Shown piece by piece: positions 1 through 9,146 of a DNA stretch of 64,000 nt. The notes under the pieces were generated by a model, which made no database searches, had not been told where the DNA came from, and worked only from the letters and a program-made list of their open reading frames with translations. The stretch covers positions 57,837-121,836 of the forward strand of contig JAGHUA010000005.1 of assembly GCA_018065085.1 (NCBI GenBank), written 5' to 3'. The position numbers and the translations under genes are program-made. Position 1 is the first letter of the stretch. Each line of letters opens with the position of its first letter. The stretch comes from Candidatus Liminaster caballi (GTDB taxonomy: Bacteria > Bacteroidota > Bacteroidia > Bacteroidales > UBA3663).

Positions 1-528
1 ATGCACGTACTTATAGGAGCCATGCTCAGCGGATCCGGTCTTGGCATCGTCTTTGCCCATAACGGTTCGACAGGCGGCACCGATATCATCGTAGCCCTGG
101 TCAACAAATTCTCTCGCATGAGCCTTGGACGCGTCATGCAGTTCATCGATATCTCGATCATCTGCACCAGCTACATCCTCTTCCAGAGCTTCGAACTCAT
201 CGTCTATGGCGTGGTCTTCACCATCATTGCCAGCATCATGGTCGATTATGTGTTCAACGGTTCACGACAGACCGTACAGTTCATGATCATCTCAAAGAAT
301 TTCGAGACCATTGCCGACGCTATGAACAACAGTCTGAACCGAGGAGTGACCATACTCCACGGACAGGGATGGTACTCGAAGCAGGACGTACAGGTGGTCA
401 TGGTCCTCTGCCGCAAGTACGAGAGCCAGTACGTCTTCAACCTCATCAAGGCCATCGACCCGAATGCCATGGTCAGCCAGACATTCTGCCACGGTGTCTT
501 CGGCGAGGGATTCGACAAGATTAAGTAA
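1..528 (+). CDS. YitT family membrane protein (DUF2179 C-terminal domain), 5'-truncated by window edge
   Basis: ORF open from base 1; hydrophobic N-part then C-terminal FMIISKNFETIADAMNN...GVTILHGQGWYSKQDVQVVMVLCRKYE typical of YitT/DUF2179. Confidence 0.85.
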   Translation: MHVLIGAMLSGSGLGIVFAHNGSTGGTDIIVALVNKFSRMSLGRVMQFIDISIICTSYILFQSFELIVYGVVFTIIASIMVDYVFNGSRQTVQFMIISKNFETIADAMNNSLNRGVTILHGQGWYSKQDVQVVMVLCRKYESQYVFNLIKAIDPNAMVSQTFCHGVFGEGFDKIK

Positions 529-594
529 TTTGGATTTACGATTTATCGGTTTGCAAATTACTATTTACGATTTACATATTTACGATTTACAAAA

Positions 595-1311
595 ATGAAC
601 ATCGCACTAATCATCGCCGGCGGTTCTGGCAACAGAATGGGTCAGGACATTCCAAAGCAGTTTATGCATGTTGACGGATGTCCTATTATCATCCACACAA
701 TGCTCTGCTTCCAGAGTCACCCTGACATCGACGCAATAGCAGTGGTTTGTCTCAACGGATGGGACACCGTGTTGCAGGCCTATGCCAACCAGTTCAACGT
801 CACCAAGCTGAAGCACATCTTCCCTGGCGGCGAGACAGGCATGGAGTCTATCCACAATGGCATCTACGGACTTCGCGAGGCTGGCTATAACGACGATGAT
901 CTTGTGCTGATACACGACTCCGTGCGCCCTCTGCTCAGCCAGGACATCATCTCGTCCAACATCGCCATCTGCAAGGCGTTCGGCTATGCCATCACAGGCA
1001 TCAAGTGCCGTGAGGCAATCCTGGAGAGCGAGGACGGATTCTCATCGACCACCAGCATTCCACGCGACCGTCTCATCCGCACACAGACCCCACAGACATT
1101 CCGTCTCGGCAACATCATCTCCCTCCATGAGGAGGCCAAGCGCATGGGCATTACCAACAGCGTGGCTTCGTGTACACTGACTGCCGAGGTCGGCGGACGA
1201 GAGATGCACATCGTGCCAGGTTCAGAGAAGAACATAAAGATCACCACCGTCGAGGACCTTGAGATTCTGAAGGCCCTGATGCACGTGGGGAAGGAAGGAT
1301 GGCTGAAATGA
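595..1311 (+). CDS. IspD/TarI-family cytidylyltransferase (probably an alditol-phosphate cytidylyltransferase from context)
   Basis: N-terminal ALIIAGGSGNRMGQDIPKQF nucleotidyltransferase motif, HDSVRPL motif; followed by SDR and CDP-glycerol transferase-like genes. Confidence 0.85.
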   Translation: MNIALIIAGGSGNRMGQDIPKQFMHVDGCPIIIHTMLCFQSHPDIDAIAVVCLNGWDTVLQAYANQFNVTKLKHIFPGGETGMESIHNGIYGLREAGYNDDDLVLIHDSVRPLLSQDIISSNIAICKAFGYAITGIKCREAILESEDGFSSTTSIPRDRLIRTQTPQTFRLGNIISLHEEAKRMGITNSVASCTLTAEVGGREMHIVPGSEKNIKITTVEDLEILKALMHVGKEGWLK

Positions 1312-2327
1312 CATCCTACAGCGAAGACATCAGAAGGGCCGCAGCAGCAGCCTTGCCTTGGGAACGGCTCTCTGGGTGCAACATTCTCGTGACAGGAGCC
1401 ACCGGCCTCATCGGCGGTTGTCTTGTGGAGGTGCTGATGGCTCATGCCGACAGCACATGCCACGTCTATGCAAGCGGACGCAACGAGGCTTCTGCCATGA
1501 AGCGCTTTGCCGGTTATGCCGATGACCCACGGTTCCATTTCGTGCGCTACGATGTGCTCGAACCGCTTCAGAGCGATGTTAATTTCCATTATATCATCCA
1601 TGCCGCCAGCAACGCATCGCCTAATTTCTTTGCCCAATCGCCTGTCGAAATCATCAAGGCCAACGTAATAGGCACATGCAACCTTATCGAATATGGCATG
1701 AGCCACGGTATGCGCAGGATGCTCTATGTGTCGTCGGGCGAGGTGTATGGCGAAGGTGACGGAAGGACTTTCGATGAGGCATACAGCGGCTATGTTGACT
1801 GCTCACAGCCCCGTTCATGCTACCCTTCGTCAAAGCGTGCTGCCGAGACACTCTGTGCCTCCTACGTGTCTGAATACGGAGCCGACATTGTCATGGCCCG
1901 GCCGTCACACACCTACGGTCCGCATTTCACATCGGCAGACAACCGTGTCTATGCCCAGTTCATACGCAACGTGCTCAATGGCGAGGACATCGTCATGAAG
2001 AGCACAGGCTCACAGTACCGTTCGTGGTGTTATGTGGTTGACTGCGCCCTTGCCATGCTCTGTATCCTGCTCAAAGGCGAGTGCGGAAAGCCTTACAACA
2101 TCGCCGATGCGACATCCAACATCACCATACGCGAACTGGCAGAGATGATTGCCTCGATCGGCAACAGGAAGGTGGTCATCGATCTGCCGTCAGACGTCGA
2201 GCGTCGCGGCTTCAACCCCGTCACACGTTCGCTCTTCTCCACCGAACGACTCCAGTCGCTTGGCTGGGAGCCGTTGGAAGGCACGATGACCGATAAGATG
2301 CGCCACACCATCGAGGCTCTGGCTTAA
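1299..2327 (+). CDS. NAD-dependent epimerase/dehydratase (extended SDR)
   Basis: NILVTGATGLIGGCLVE Rossmann motif; YPSSKRAAE (YxxxK) catalytic motif. Confidence 0.88.
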   Translation: MAEMTSYSEDIRRAAAAALPWERLSGCNILVTGATGLIGGCLVEVLMAHADSTCHVYASGRNEASAMKRFAGYADDPRFHFVRYDVLEPLQSDVNFHYIIHAASNASPNFFAQSPVEIIKANVIGTCNLIEYGMSHGMRRMLYVSSGEVYGEGDGRTFDEAYSGYVDCSQPRSCYPSSKRAAETLCASYVSEYGADIVMARPSHTYGPHFTSADNRVYAQFIRNVLNGEDIVMKSTGSQYRSWCYVVDCALAMLCILLKGECGKPYNIADATSNITIRELAEMIASIGNRKVVIDLPSDVERRGFNPVTRSLFSTERLQSLGWEPLEGTMTDKMRHTIEALA

Positions 2328-2368
2328 GACGCCGTCCGAATGATCCAGGCACAAACAACCGACACACA

Positions 2369-3448
2369 ATGAAACGCTATCTGCTCTTTATCTCACATTC
2401 CTACAGCTACACCATGCTCCGCCCCATCGAGGATGAGGTGCGTCGCCGTGGTGACGACTGTGCATGGTTTATCGAGGAGGAAACCTGTCCTGACCTTCTG
2501 CGTCCCGATGAGAAGCGGCTGCTCACAGTCGAACAGGTCATCGACTATAATCCCATCGCCTGCATTGCTCCGGGCAACTGGGTCTATGATTTCTTCCCTG
2601 GCGTGAAGGTTCACACGTTCCATGGCTATCCCGTACAGAAGCGTTTCGAGAAGGTCGATGACCATTTTGAGGTACGCGAGTGGTTTGACATCTACTGCAC
2701 TGCGGGTCCAAGCTGTACGCCTACGTTCAAGGAACTCGAAAATAAGCACGGCTACTTCCGTGTCTATGAGACAGGCGGTCCGAAGATCGATCATTTCTTC
2801 TCGCCCGGCCTTTCTGCCGAACCAGAGCGTCAGCGTCCATGCATTCTCTATGCACCGACGTTCACACGTTCCGTGACATCGGCTCCATCCATGCTCAGTG
2901 CCATCGACCGCATGGCAGGAGAATGTCCGTGGGACTGGCACATCCTCCTTCACCCCAAGCTTCCGCCTCAGATCTTCGATGCCTATCGCGACCTTGCCAG
3001 CCGTCATGACAATGTGCAGTTCCTTGAGGTGAACGAGGGCGTAGAGACCTATCGCAAGACCGATGCCATGCTGGCCGACAGTTCGAGCATCATCCTTGAA
3101 TACATGCTGCTCGACAAGCCTGTCGTGACGTTCAACAACTCCCACCCTGGTCCTCACCTTATCAACGTGACCGACCCAGACCTCGTGGCCGATGCTATTG
3201 CCAGGGCCCTGACCCGTCCGGCCGATCTGATGGATGAGGTGCACAAATACGGACTATGGCACGAAGCACACCGCGACGGACGCAACTCTGCCCGCGTGCT
3301 CGATGCCATAGATGACTTCATAGCAAACTATCAGGGAAAGATCAGGCGCAAGCCTCTCAACCTCATACGCAAGATCAAGCTTCGCTGGCGACTGAGGAAA
3401 CGCTACAGCTTCACGTTCCTGTTCACGAGTTTGTTCTTCCACTCGTAA
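2369..3448 (+). CDS. CDP-glycerol glycerophosphotransferase-like protein
   Basis: HTFHGYPVQKRF, CILYAPTFTRS, LADSSSIILEYMLLDKPVV motifs of the TagB/TagF family. Confidence 0.8.
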   Translation: MKRYLLFISHSYSYTMLRPIEDEVRRRGDDCAWFIEEETCPDLLRPDEKRLLTVEQVIDYNPIACIAPGNWVYDFFPGVKVHTFHGYPVQKRFEKVDDHFEVREWFDIYCTAGPSCTPTFKELENKHGYFRVYETGGPKIDHFFSPGLSAEPERQRPCILYAPTFTRSVTSAPSMLSAIDRMAGECPWDWHILLHPKLPPQIFDAYRDLASRHDNVQFLEVNEGVETYRKTDAMLADSSSIILEYMLLDKPVVTFNNSHPGPHLINVTDPDLVADAIARALTRPADLMDEVHKYGLWHEAHRDGRNSARVLDAIDDFIANYQGKIRRKPLNLIRKIKLRWRLRKRYSFTFLFTSLFFHS

Positions 3449-4431
3449 TACTTGCGCACCACGAGATAGCGCAACAGGTTGACAGGGTGTCCGCTCGACC
3501 GGCATGGGCTGATCGTCACCTCCTGCTTTGGCCGTTTGGCATCAAGGCTGTCACACAGGCGCGCCACATACTCGAACATATTATATTTATCAAGGCAGAG
3601 ATCCTTGCATTCGTGCAACAGGGCTCTGCTCTTTTCATACCGTTCGCTGGCAATGGCCTCGTCTATGATGCGTATAGCCTCGTCTGGGCGGGCAATGTCG
3701 ATGGGTGTGTATGAGCCTTCGGGGAAATAATCGCCGAGGTTGGTACAGCCATAATAGAGCGGATAGGTCTCAGCGAGGAAACAGTCACTGAGTTTCTCGG
3801 TCCAGTAGTAGTTCTGCGATGAGTTCTCGATGACGATGTGATATTTGTAGTCGGCCAGCACGTCCCACTTGTCGCCAAACGGATTGTATCCGCGTCCGAA
3901 GATGTCGAGCTGGTCGCCAAAATGCTGCTTGAGCTTATCGACGAAACGGATACGGTCGATGTGACCCTGAGTGAAAGCCTTGTTGCTGGTGATGACCGAG
4001 ATGAGTTTTTTCTTCTCCGGACGCATGGCCTTCAGCGCATCATAGTCGAGCGTGACCTTTATCGGACCCTCGCGGCGGTCATCATAGCCCACGAACCACG
4101 GCAGTATGGCAGGGCCGAGATGCACGTTGCGGTGACGCGTACGTTCCTGGCATGTACACACCATGCCGAACTGGCGCAGGTATTTGTCAGGATAGATCAG
4201 CACCGATCGCGGTTCTGTGGTCAGGACGATGGTGTTCTCCGGAGCCACGCGGCACGTCTCGTTGCGTCTGAGGCCCTTGCCCTGCACAACCCAGAAGTCG
4301 GCCTCCTTCACGTCATCGCCCATCACGAAGCGGTAACGCCCGTCCTGCGACAGCATCTCATGCCCTCGCGTCTGTCGGTCGAATATTGTTCCGAGTCTCT
4401 CTCTATATGGTGTCAGTTTTATCGTCAGCAC
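3403..4431 (-). CDS. Glycosyltransferase family 10 (alpha-1,3/4-fucosyltransferase-like)
   Basis: C-terminal YHIVIENSSQNYYWTEKLSDCFLAETYPLYYGCTNLGDYFPEGSYTPID matches the GT10 fucosyltransferase signature. Confidence 0.8.
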   Translation of the reverse strand: MLTIKLTPYRERLGTIFDRQTRGHEMLSQDGRYRFVMGDDVKEADFWVVQGKGLRRNETCRVAPENTIVLTTEPRSVLIYPDKYLRQFGMVCTCQERTRHRNVHLGPAILPWFVGYDDRREGPIKVTLDYDALKAMRPEKKKLISVITSNKAFTQGHIDRIRFVDKLKQHFGDQLDIFGRGYNPFGDKWDVLADYKYHIVIENSSQNYYWTEKLSDCFLAETYPLYYGCTNLGDYFPEGSYTPIDIARPDEAIRIIDEAIASERYEKSRALLHECKDLCLDKYNMFEYVARLCDSLDAKRPKQEVTISPCRSSGHPVNLLRYLVVRKYYEWKNKLVNRNVKL

Positions 4432-5225
4432 TGTTTCAGTCTTTTAATAGCCTTTTTGGGGTGAGTAATCATCTTCCTGATCCTCCATCTTCGGTCATGG
4501 CGCAGTTTCACGGCCCTGGCCTCTTTCTCGAAGGCATCGGCGTCCCACCCCCTTGCCTCGGCATAATGACGCGACACGAAGGCATGCAGCGCCATATTGC
4601 CCGTGAAGAGAGTCAGGTTCTCCATGCAGTCGGCCTTTGGCACAGGCTTTCTGACCGCCTCTCCGTCAGCCTTGCCGTCGGTCATGAAGTCCATGCGGTT
4701 GATGTCGATAAGCTGGAAGCGGTAAGTGCCGTCGGGCTGCTGACGGTAGAGCACGTTGCCCGAGTTCAGGTCATAGTGGAGCACACCCGACTCATGCAGG
4801 CGGGCCACGAACTCAGCAAAGGCAGCGGCGAGGTCATGGTCGAAATCGGCCGTCAGATTGAAGCGGCTGCGCACCTCCTCATAGTCGGTGTAGGCACACG
4901 CATAGAACGTGTCGGCAACCAGACCCAGGCGGCGCTGCTCAATATAGGCAATAGGCAGCGGAGTGTCGATGCCACGCTCCAGAAGGCGTTCGGCATTGCG
5001 ATACGAACGCTCGGCCTTGCTCTTGCGGAAGAATGTGTAGATTATGCCCTTCAGCACATCGAGGCGCTTGAACCGCTTCACCACCAATGCCTCGCCATCG
5101 GCCTCAAACCGGCGCAACACATTGCGACCCGAGTAGATCAGATCGCCACCCTGACGGAAAAGGTCGGGCAGCTGCGTCAGCCATTGACGCATGTGCTGGT
5201 ATGATGTGTTGACTACGAGTTTCAC
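4425..5225 (-). CDS. Lipopolysaccharide core kinase-like (Kdo/WaaP family)
   Basis: VVKRFKR..., HESGVLHYDLNSGNVLYR...LIDINRMDF kinase catalytic motifs. Confidence 0.8.
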   Translation of the reverse strand: MKLVVNTSYQHMRQWLTQLPDLFRQGGDLIYSGRNVLRRFEADGEALVVKRFKRLDVLKGIIYTFFRKSKAERSYRNAERLLERGIDTPLPIAYIEQRRLGLVADTFYACAYTDYEEVRSRFNLTADFDHDLAAAFAEFVARLHESGVLHYDLNSGNVLYRQQPDGTYRFQLIDINRMDFMTDGKADGEAVRKPVPKADCMENLTLFTGNMALHAFVSRHYAEARGWDADAFEKEARAVKLRHDRRWRIRKMITHPKKAIKRLKQC

Positions 5226-5240
5226 AGTTCAGCCGGTCGG

Positions 5241-6263
5241 TCAGTCATTAAGAAGAGTTAGCGAACGCGAGAATGCGTCGTTGAAATAATATCCCGTTGC
5301 AAGGCGCTGGCGTACGGTCTGCACCCTCTCCACCATCTGAGCATATTCCTCGTCCGTGAGCTTCTGCAGGCGCTCATCGAGCTCACGCAGCGAACCGACG
5401 GTGATGCCCACACCCTCGCGCTCGACGAACGATGCCAAGGCTGCCTCTCTCCAGATGATGACCGGCTTGCCGCTACGCAGGTAGAACGATGTCTTGTGCG
5501 GATTATTGACCTTCAGATACACACCCCAGTCTCCCGCACATTCATCGATCGACGAGCCGTCCCACACAAGGCCGAAATGGCCTATCGACTGGCGCACGAA
5601 ATCGTCAGAGTTGATAAATCCGCGCGACTTGATATGGGTCCAAGCCGAAGCCTTGGTCTCGTCGAGGCCGCGTCCGTGGATGTGGAGCGTCCAGCAGCAG
5701 TCGGCAGGCAATGCCTCATCCAGCACATAGAGGAAACGGTTCTTGCGTTCAGCCAGGCCTCCGGCATACACCACATCCCACGCCTTGCCCGTCTCATGAT
5801 GCGGCACGCCGAGCGGTTCGGCAGGTGCAGTATAGTCAAAGATTCCGAGAGTCAGCATCGGACGCTTATAGCCGTGGTCGCGCAGGAACCTCTCCATCGA
5901 TTCATTGTGTACGATCAGCACATCCGTACGGCTCAGCTTCCTCACCTCGCCTTCCACGGTCAGTTTCTTGCGGCGGAAACAGCCGAGGTCATGGATCAGC
6001 GTGACGGTCTTTGCGCCCCTCATGCGGGCGATGCGGCAGAGCGAGGGGTAATATTTCTTGAACGGATACTGAATGAGCAGCACATCGCCCCTGTGGATGC
6101 GGAACACGAGCATCACTACGCTCAGCAGTTTGGCGAAGAAACGGGGCACAGTGCCCTTCCATGCCGAACCAACGGCCACGTTGCGGAAACCACGTGCCTC
6201 CATCAGGTCGTCAATATCGTTTTTAGCCTTGTTGTTGAACGGAAGTCTGAGATACAGATTCAT
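5241..6263 (-). CDS. Glycosyltransferase (beta-1,6-galactofuranosyltransferase-like)
   Basis: MNLYLRLPFNNKAKNDID... with VLLIQYPFKKYYPSLCRIARMRGAKTVTLIHDLGCFR; start moved to internal ATG at 6263 (ORF track begins at 6326). Confidence 0.65.
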   Translation of the reverse strand: MNLYLRLPFNNKAKNDIDDLMEARGFRNVAVGSAWKGTVPRFFAKLLSVVMLVFRIHRGDVLLIQYPFKKYYPSLCRIARMRGAKTVTLIHDLGCFRRKKLTVEGEVRKLSRTDVLIVHNESMERFLRDHGYKRPMLTLGIFDYTAPAEPLGVPHHETGKAWDVVYAGGLAERKNRFLYVLDEALPADCCWTLHIHGRGLDETKASAWTHIKSRGFINSDDFVRQSIGHFGLVWDGSSIDECAGDWGVYLKVNNPHKTSFYLRSGKPVIIWREAALASFVEREGVGITVGSLRELDERLQKLTDEEYAQMVERVQTVRQRLATGYYFNDAFSRSLTLLND

Positions 6264-6465
6264 TGCAATTATAGTCTGTTTTGCGCGCAAAGGTAATGTT
6301 TTTTTTGCAATCGGCAATAAAAACACGTAATAATCAGTGTTTTTTTTATGTTTTGTACTGTTTATGCGTGCTTATTCAGTTTTTTTACATATCTTTGCGC
6401 GTCAAATTATCATCATTCGACAAACACAAAATAAACAGTCATCGAACCAAACAACACCCACATAC

Positions 6466-7503
6466 ATGGTTTACTTAGATCGCAACGAATTCAATTTCGA
6501 ACCATCGCAGAAGGTCATCGACGCAGTGCGCAGCTTTGACCCTGCAACACTTTGTTTCTATACCCGCATCTACGACGAAGGCAAGAAGAGCGTTGTCACC
6601 GTGCGCCTCTCAGAAATGTACAACGTGCCGGAGGAACGTGTGCTGATGACCTATGGCGGCGAGGAAGTGCTCAAGTCTGCCATCCACTACTATCTGACCA
6701 AGGGCAACAACAAGACCATCCTCATTCCACAGTTCTCATGGTGGTACTACAACCGCGTTGCCTCTGAGGTGGAGGGCATCACCGAGATGTATCCGCTCTA
6801 TGAGGAGACCGACACCTTCAGCTATCATGTTGACGAGGTCATCGAATATACCAACCGCATCCATCCGCGTATGCTGCTCCTTGCCTCGCCTAACAATCCG
6901 ACAGGCAACAGCCTCACCCCTGCCGAGGTGAGCCGCATCATGGAGTCTATCCCATCTGACACCATGGTTCTCATCGACGAGGCCTACGCTTCGTTCATCA
7001 GCTGCGACATCGACTATATTGCCCCGTTGGTCAACAGATACAACAACCTTATCATCGCCCGCACACTCTCCAAGTTCTACGGTCTGCCAGGCCTCCGCGT
7101 GGGCTTCGGCTTCATCGGCGAGGGTCAGGAGGCATATCTCAAGTTTGCCAACAAATACCTTGGCTACAACCGGTTCAGCGAGGCAGTGGCTCTGGCAGCC
7201 CTCGAAAGTGAGGAGCACTACCGCCACGTTGCCGATCAGATGGAGTGGGACCGCCAGCTCTTCCAGAAGGAGCTCGGTCAGCTGCCAGGCTTCAAGGTCT
7301 ATAAGTCGGTGGCCAACTTCATCCTCATCAAGTATCCGACAGCCATCAAGGCAGCCCTTCAGCAGGCAATGGCCGAGCACGACTACAAGATCAAGTTCAT
7401 GGGCGATCCCGGTCTTGAGGACACACTCCGCATCACCCTTGGCCGACCTGAGCAGATCCAGGTTGTGGTCGATACCATCAAGCGCGTAGCAACAGCCAAA
7501 TAA
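6466..7503 (+). CDS. Class I/II aminotransferase (histidinol-phosphate aminotransferase-like)
   Basis: LASPNNPTGNSLTPAEV, ARTLSKFYGLPGLRVGF PLP-binding motifs; likely start MVYLDRNEF at 6466 downstream of a TATCTTTG promoter-like box. Confidence 0.8.
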   Translation: MVYLDRNEFNFEPSQKVIDAVRSFDPATLCFYTRIYDEGKKSVVTVRLSEMYNVPEERVLMTYGGEEVLKSAIHYYLTKGNNKTILIPQFSWWYYNRVASEVEGITEMYPLYEETDTFSYHVDEVIEYTNRIHPRMLLLASPNNPTGNSLTPAEVSRIMESIPSDTMVLIDEAYASFISCDIDYIAPLVNRYNNLIIARTLSKFYGLPGLRVGFGFIGEGQEAYLKFANKYLGYNRFSEAVALAALESEEHYRHVADQMEWDRQLFQKELGQLPGFKVYKSVANFILIKYPTAIKAALQQAMAEHDYKIKFMGDPGLEDTLRITLGRPEQIQVVVDTIKRVATAK

Positions 7504-7504
7504 A

Positions 7505-8239
7505 ATGAAAGCCGTAATCCTTGCCGCCGGAATGGCATCACGCCTCCGTCCGCTCACACTCCACACACCCAAGTGCCTGCTCAAGGTAGGCGACCGCTGT
7601 CTGTTGCAGCGCAGTATCGATGCCCTTGTCAGCAATGGCATACATGAGTTCGTCATCGTCACAGGCTATCTGCACGAGCAGATCGAGCAGTTCGTCGTCT
7701 CGCACTATGGAGAAAGCATCAGCGTGCGTTTCATCCACAACGACGTGTTCGATTCGACCAACAATATCTATTCCCTGTGGCTTGCCCGACCGGAGGCCGA
7801 CGGTGAGGAGATTCTCCTGCTCGACAGCGACCTGCTCTACGATCCGCAGATCATCACCCGTGTGCTCAGTTCCGATGCCGACAACGTCCTGACCCTCATC
7901 TGCCATCCTCTCGGCGAGGAAGAGATGAAGGTAGTGATTGGCCCGGATGGCAAGATTACCGAGATCAGCAAGACGTGCGACCCACGCTCTGCCGCCGGCG
8001 AAAGTCTGGGCATCGAACGCATGGGACGCTCTTACACCGCCGCCCTGTTCCGCACTCTTGAGCCAATGATGCTCAACGAAGGGCTGCAAAATGTCTTCTA
8101 TGAGAAGGCCTTTGAACGTCTCATTACCCAGGGACACACCTATCATGTCCTGAATGTAAGCGATCTCTTCTCATGCGAGCTCGACACCGTTGAGGACTTT
8201 GAAACTGCAAAGCAGAAAATTCCTGCCGAACTATATTAA
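7505..8239 (+). CDS. Sugar/choline-phosphate nucleotidyltransferase (LicC-like NTP transferase)
   Basis: MKAVILAAGMASRLRPLTLHTPKCLLKVGD; NSTNNIYSLWLA-like motif of LicC-type cytidylyltransferases. Confidence 0.8.
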   Translation: MKAVILAAGMASRLRPLTLHTPKCLLKVGDRCLLQRSIDALVSNGIHEFVIVTGYLHEQIEQFVVSHYGESISVRFIHNDVFDSTNNIYSLWLARPEADGEEILLLDSDLLYDPQIITRVLSSDADNVLTLICHPLGEEEMKVVIGPDGKITEISKTCDPRSAAGESLGIERMGRSYTAALFRTLEPMMLNEGLQNVFYEKAFERLITQGHTYHVLNVSDLFSCELDTVEDFETAKQKIPAELY

Positions 8240-8337
8240 ATCTTGGATATAAGATACTTGCAAGTTATAAATTCGCGGTAATACACACTGTTTGGCAGTA
8301 ACTTCACGAAATTAAACACACGTCATATTGGCGTCAC

Positions 8338-8493
8338 AGCGTCACAATAACAGCGTCACAATAGTTGGACGTGAATGTAGGTGAAATATGGTCTATATAT
8401 TTATATTTATTTAAATATATAGAGTTTGATTTACGACTTTTTCCAGTGGGCAAAGTATGGGCACACTTTTTGTGACGCTGTTATTGTGACGCT
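8338..8493. repeat. Perfect 24-bp inverted repeat (AGCGTCACAATAACAGCGTCACAA / TTGTGACGCTGTTATTGTGACGCT) flanking an AT-rich spacer
   Basis: Arms read directly at 8338-8361 and 8470-8493; 108-bp spacer including tatatatttatatttatttaaatatata. Confidence 0.9.
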
Positions 8494-8642
8494 CACTAAT
8501 GAGAAGTCAGGTTTGTTGTGTGCGTGTGTAAAATGCACACTAATGATATTTTTCAGAAAAAAGTTGCAAAAATCTAAATTTTCGACCCTTCGCCGGGTAT
8601 AAGGAAGTGTAGGGCGGATATAAACCTTCTGATTGAGCTCTT

Positions 8643-8970
8643 CAAACCTTGATAATTCCAAACTAAAATTCGCCAGCACTTCCGAACTCCTGGGAAGTCC
8701 AAACGAAAGTTTCTCCAGCATTTCCCAACTCCTGGGAAGTCCAAACGAAAGTTTCTCCAGCATTTCCTAACTCCTGGGATGTCCAAACGAAAGTTTCTCC
8801 AGCATTTCCTAACTCCTGGGAAGTCCAAATGAAAATTTCTCCAGCATTTCCTAACTCCTGGGAAGTCCAAACGAAAGTTTCTCCAGCATTTCCTAACTCC
8901 TGGGAAGTCCAAATGAAAGTTTCTCCAGCACTTTCGAACTCCTGGGAAGCCCAAACGAAAGTTTTTTGAA
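8643..8970 (-). repeat. 42-bp tandem repeat array (about 8 units, first degenerate)
   Basis: aactcctgggaagtcc recurs at 8685, 8727, 8769, 8811, 8853, 8895, 8937 (exact 42-bp period); unit on minus strand GGACTTCCCAGGAGTTAGGAAATGCTGGAGAAACTTTCGTTT. Confidence 0.92.
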
Positions 8971-9146
8971 CAACCTCAAATAATCACAAATGAGCCACGA
9001 ATTATTCTATCGCGAGTGAACTCCATCAAAGGAAATCAGAGAAAATCAAACAATAGCCAAAAAGTTGATTTCTTTTGAATTCCTATGATGGAGAACAAAA
9101 AACTCGAATGATGGAGAACTAAAAAACTCGAATAATAAAAAGATTA

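Noticed and set aside
8338-8493. Insertion sequence ends
   Set aside because: The 108-bp interior has no transposase and I could not identify a flanking target duplication; kept only as an unexplained inverted repeat.
8574-8954. 126-aa ORF with FPGVRKCWRNFRLD repeats as a repetitive protein
   Set aside because: It is a by-product of the 42-bp period being divisible by 3; the homologous array at 36.9-37.2 kb has 41/42-bp spacing that breaks any such frame, and dyads are kept instead of a reading frame.
8643-8970. CRISPR array
   Set aside because: Units are contiguous with no unique spacers, contain hairpins across the whole unit, and no cas genes are present.
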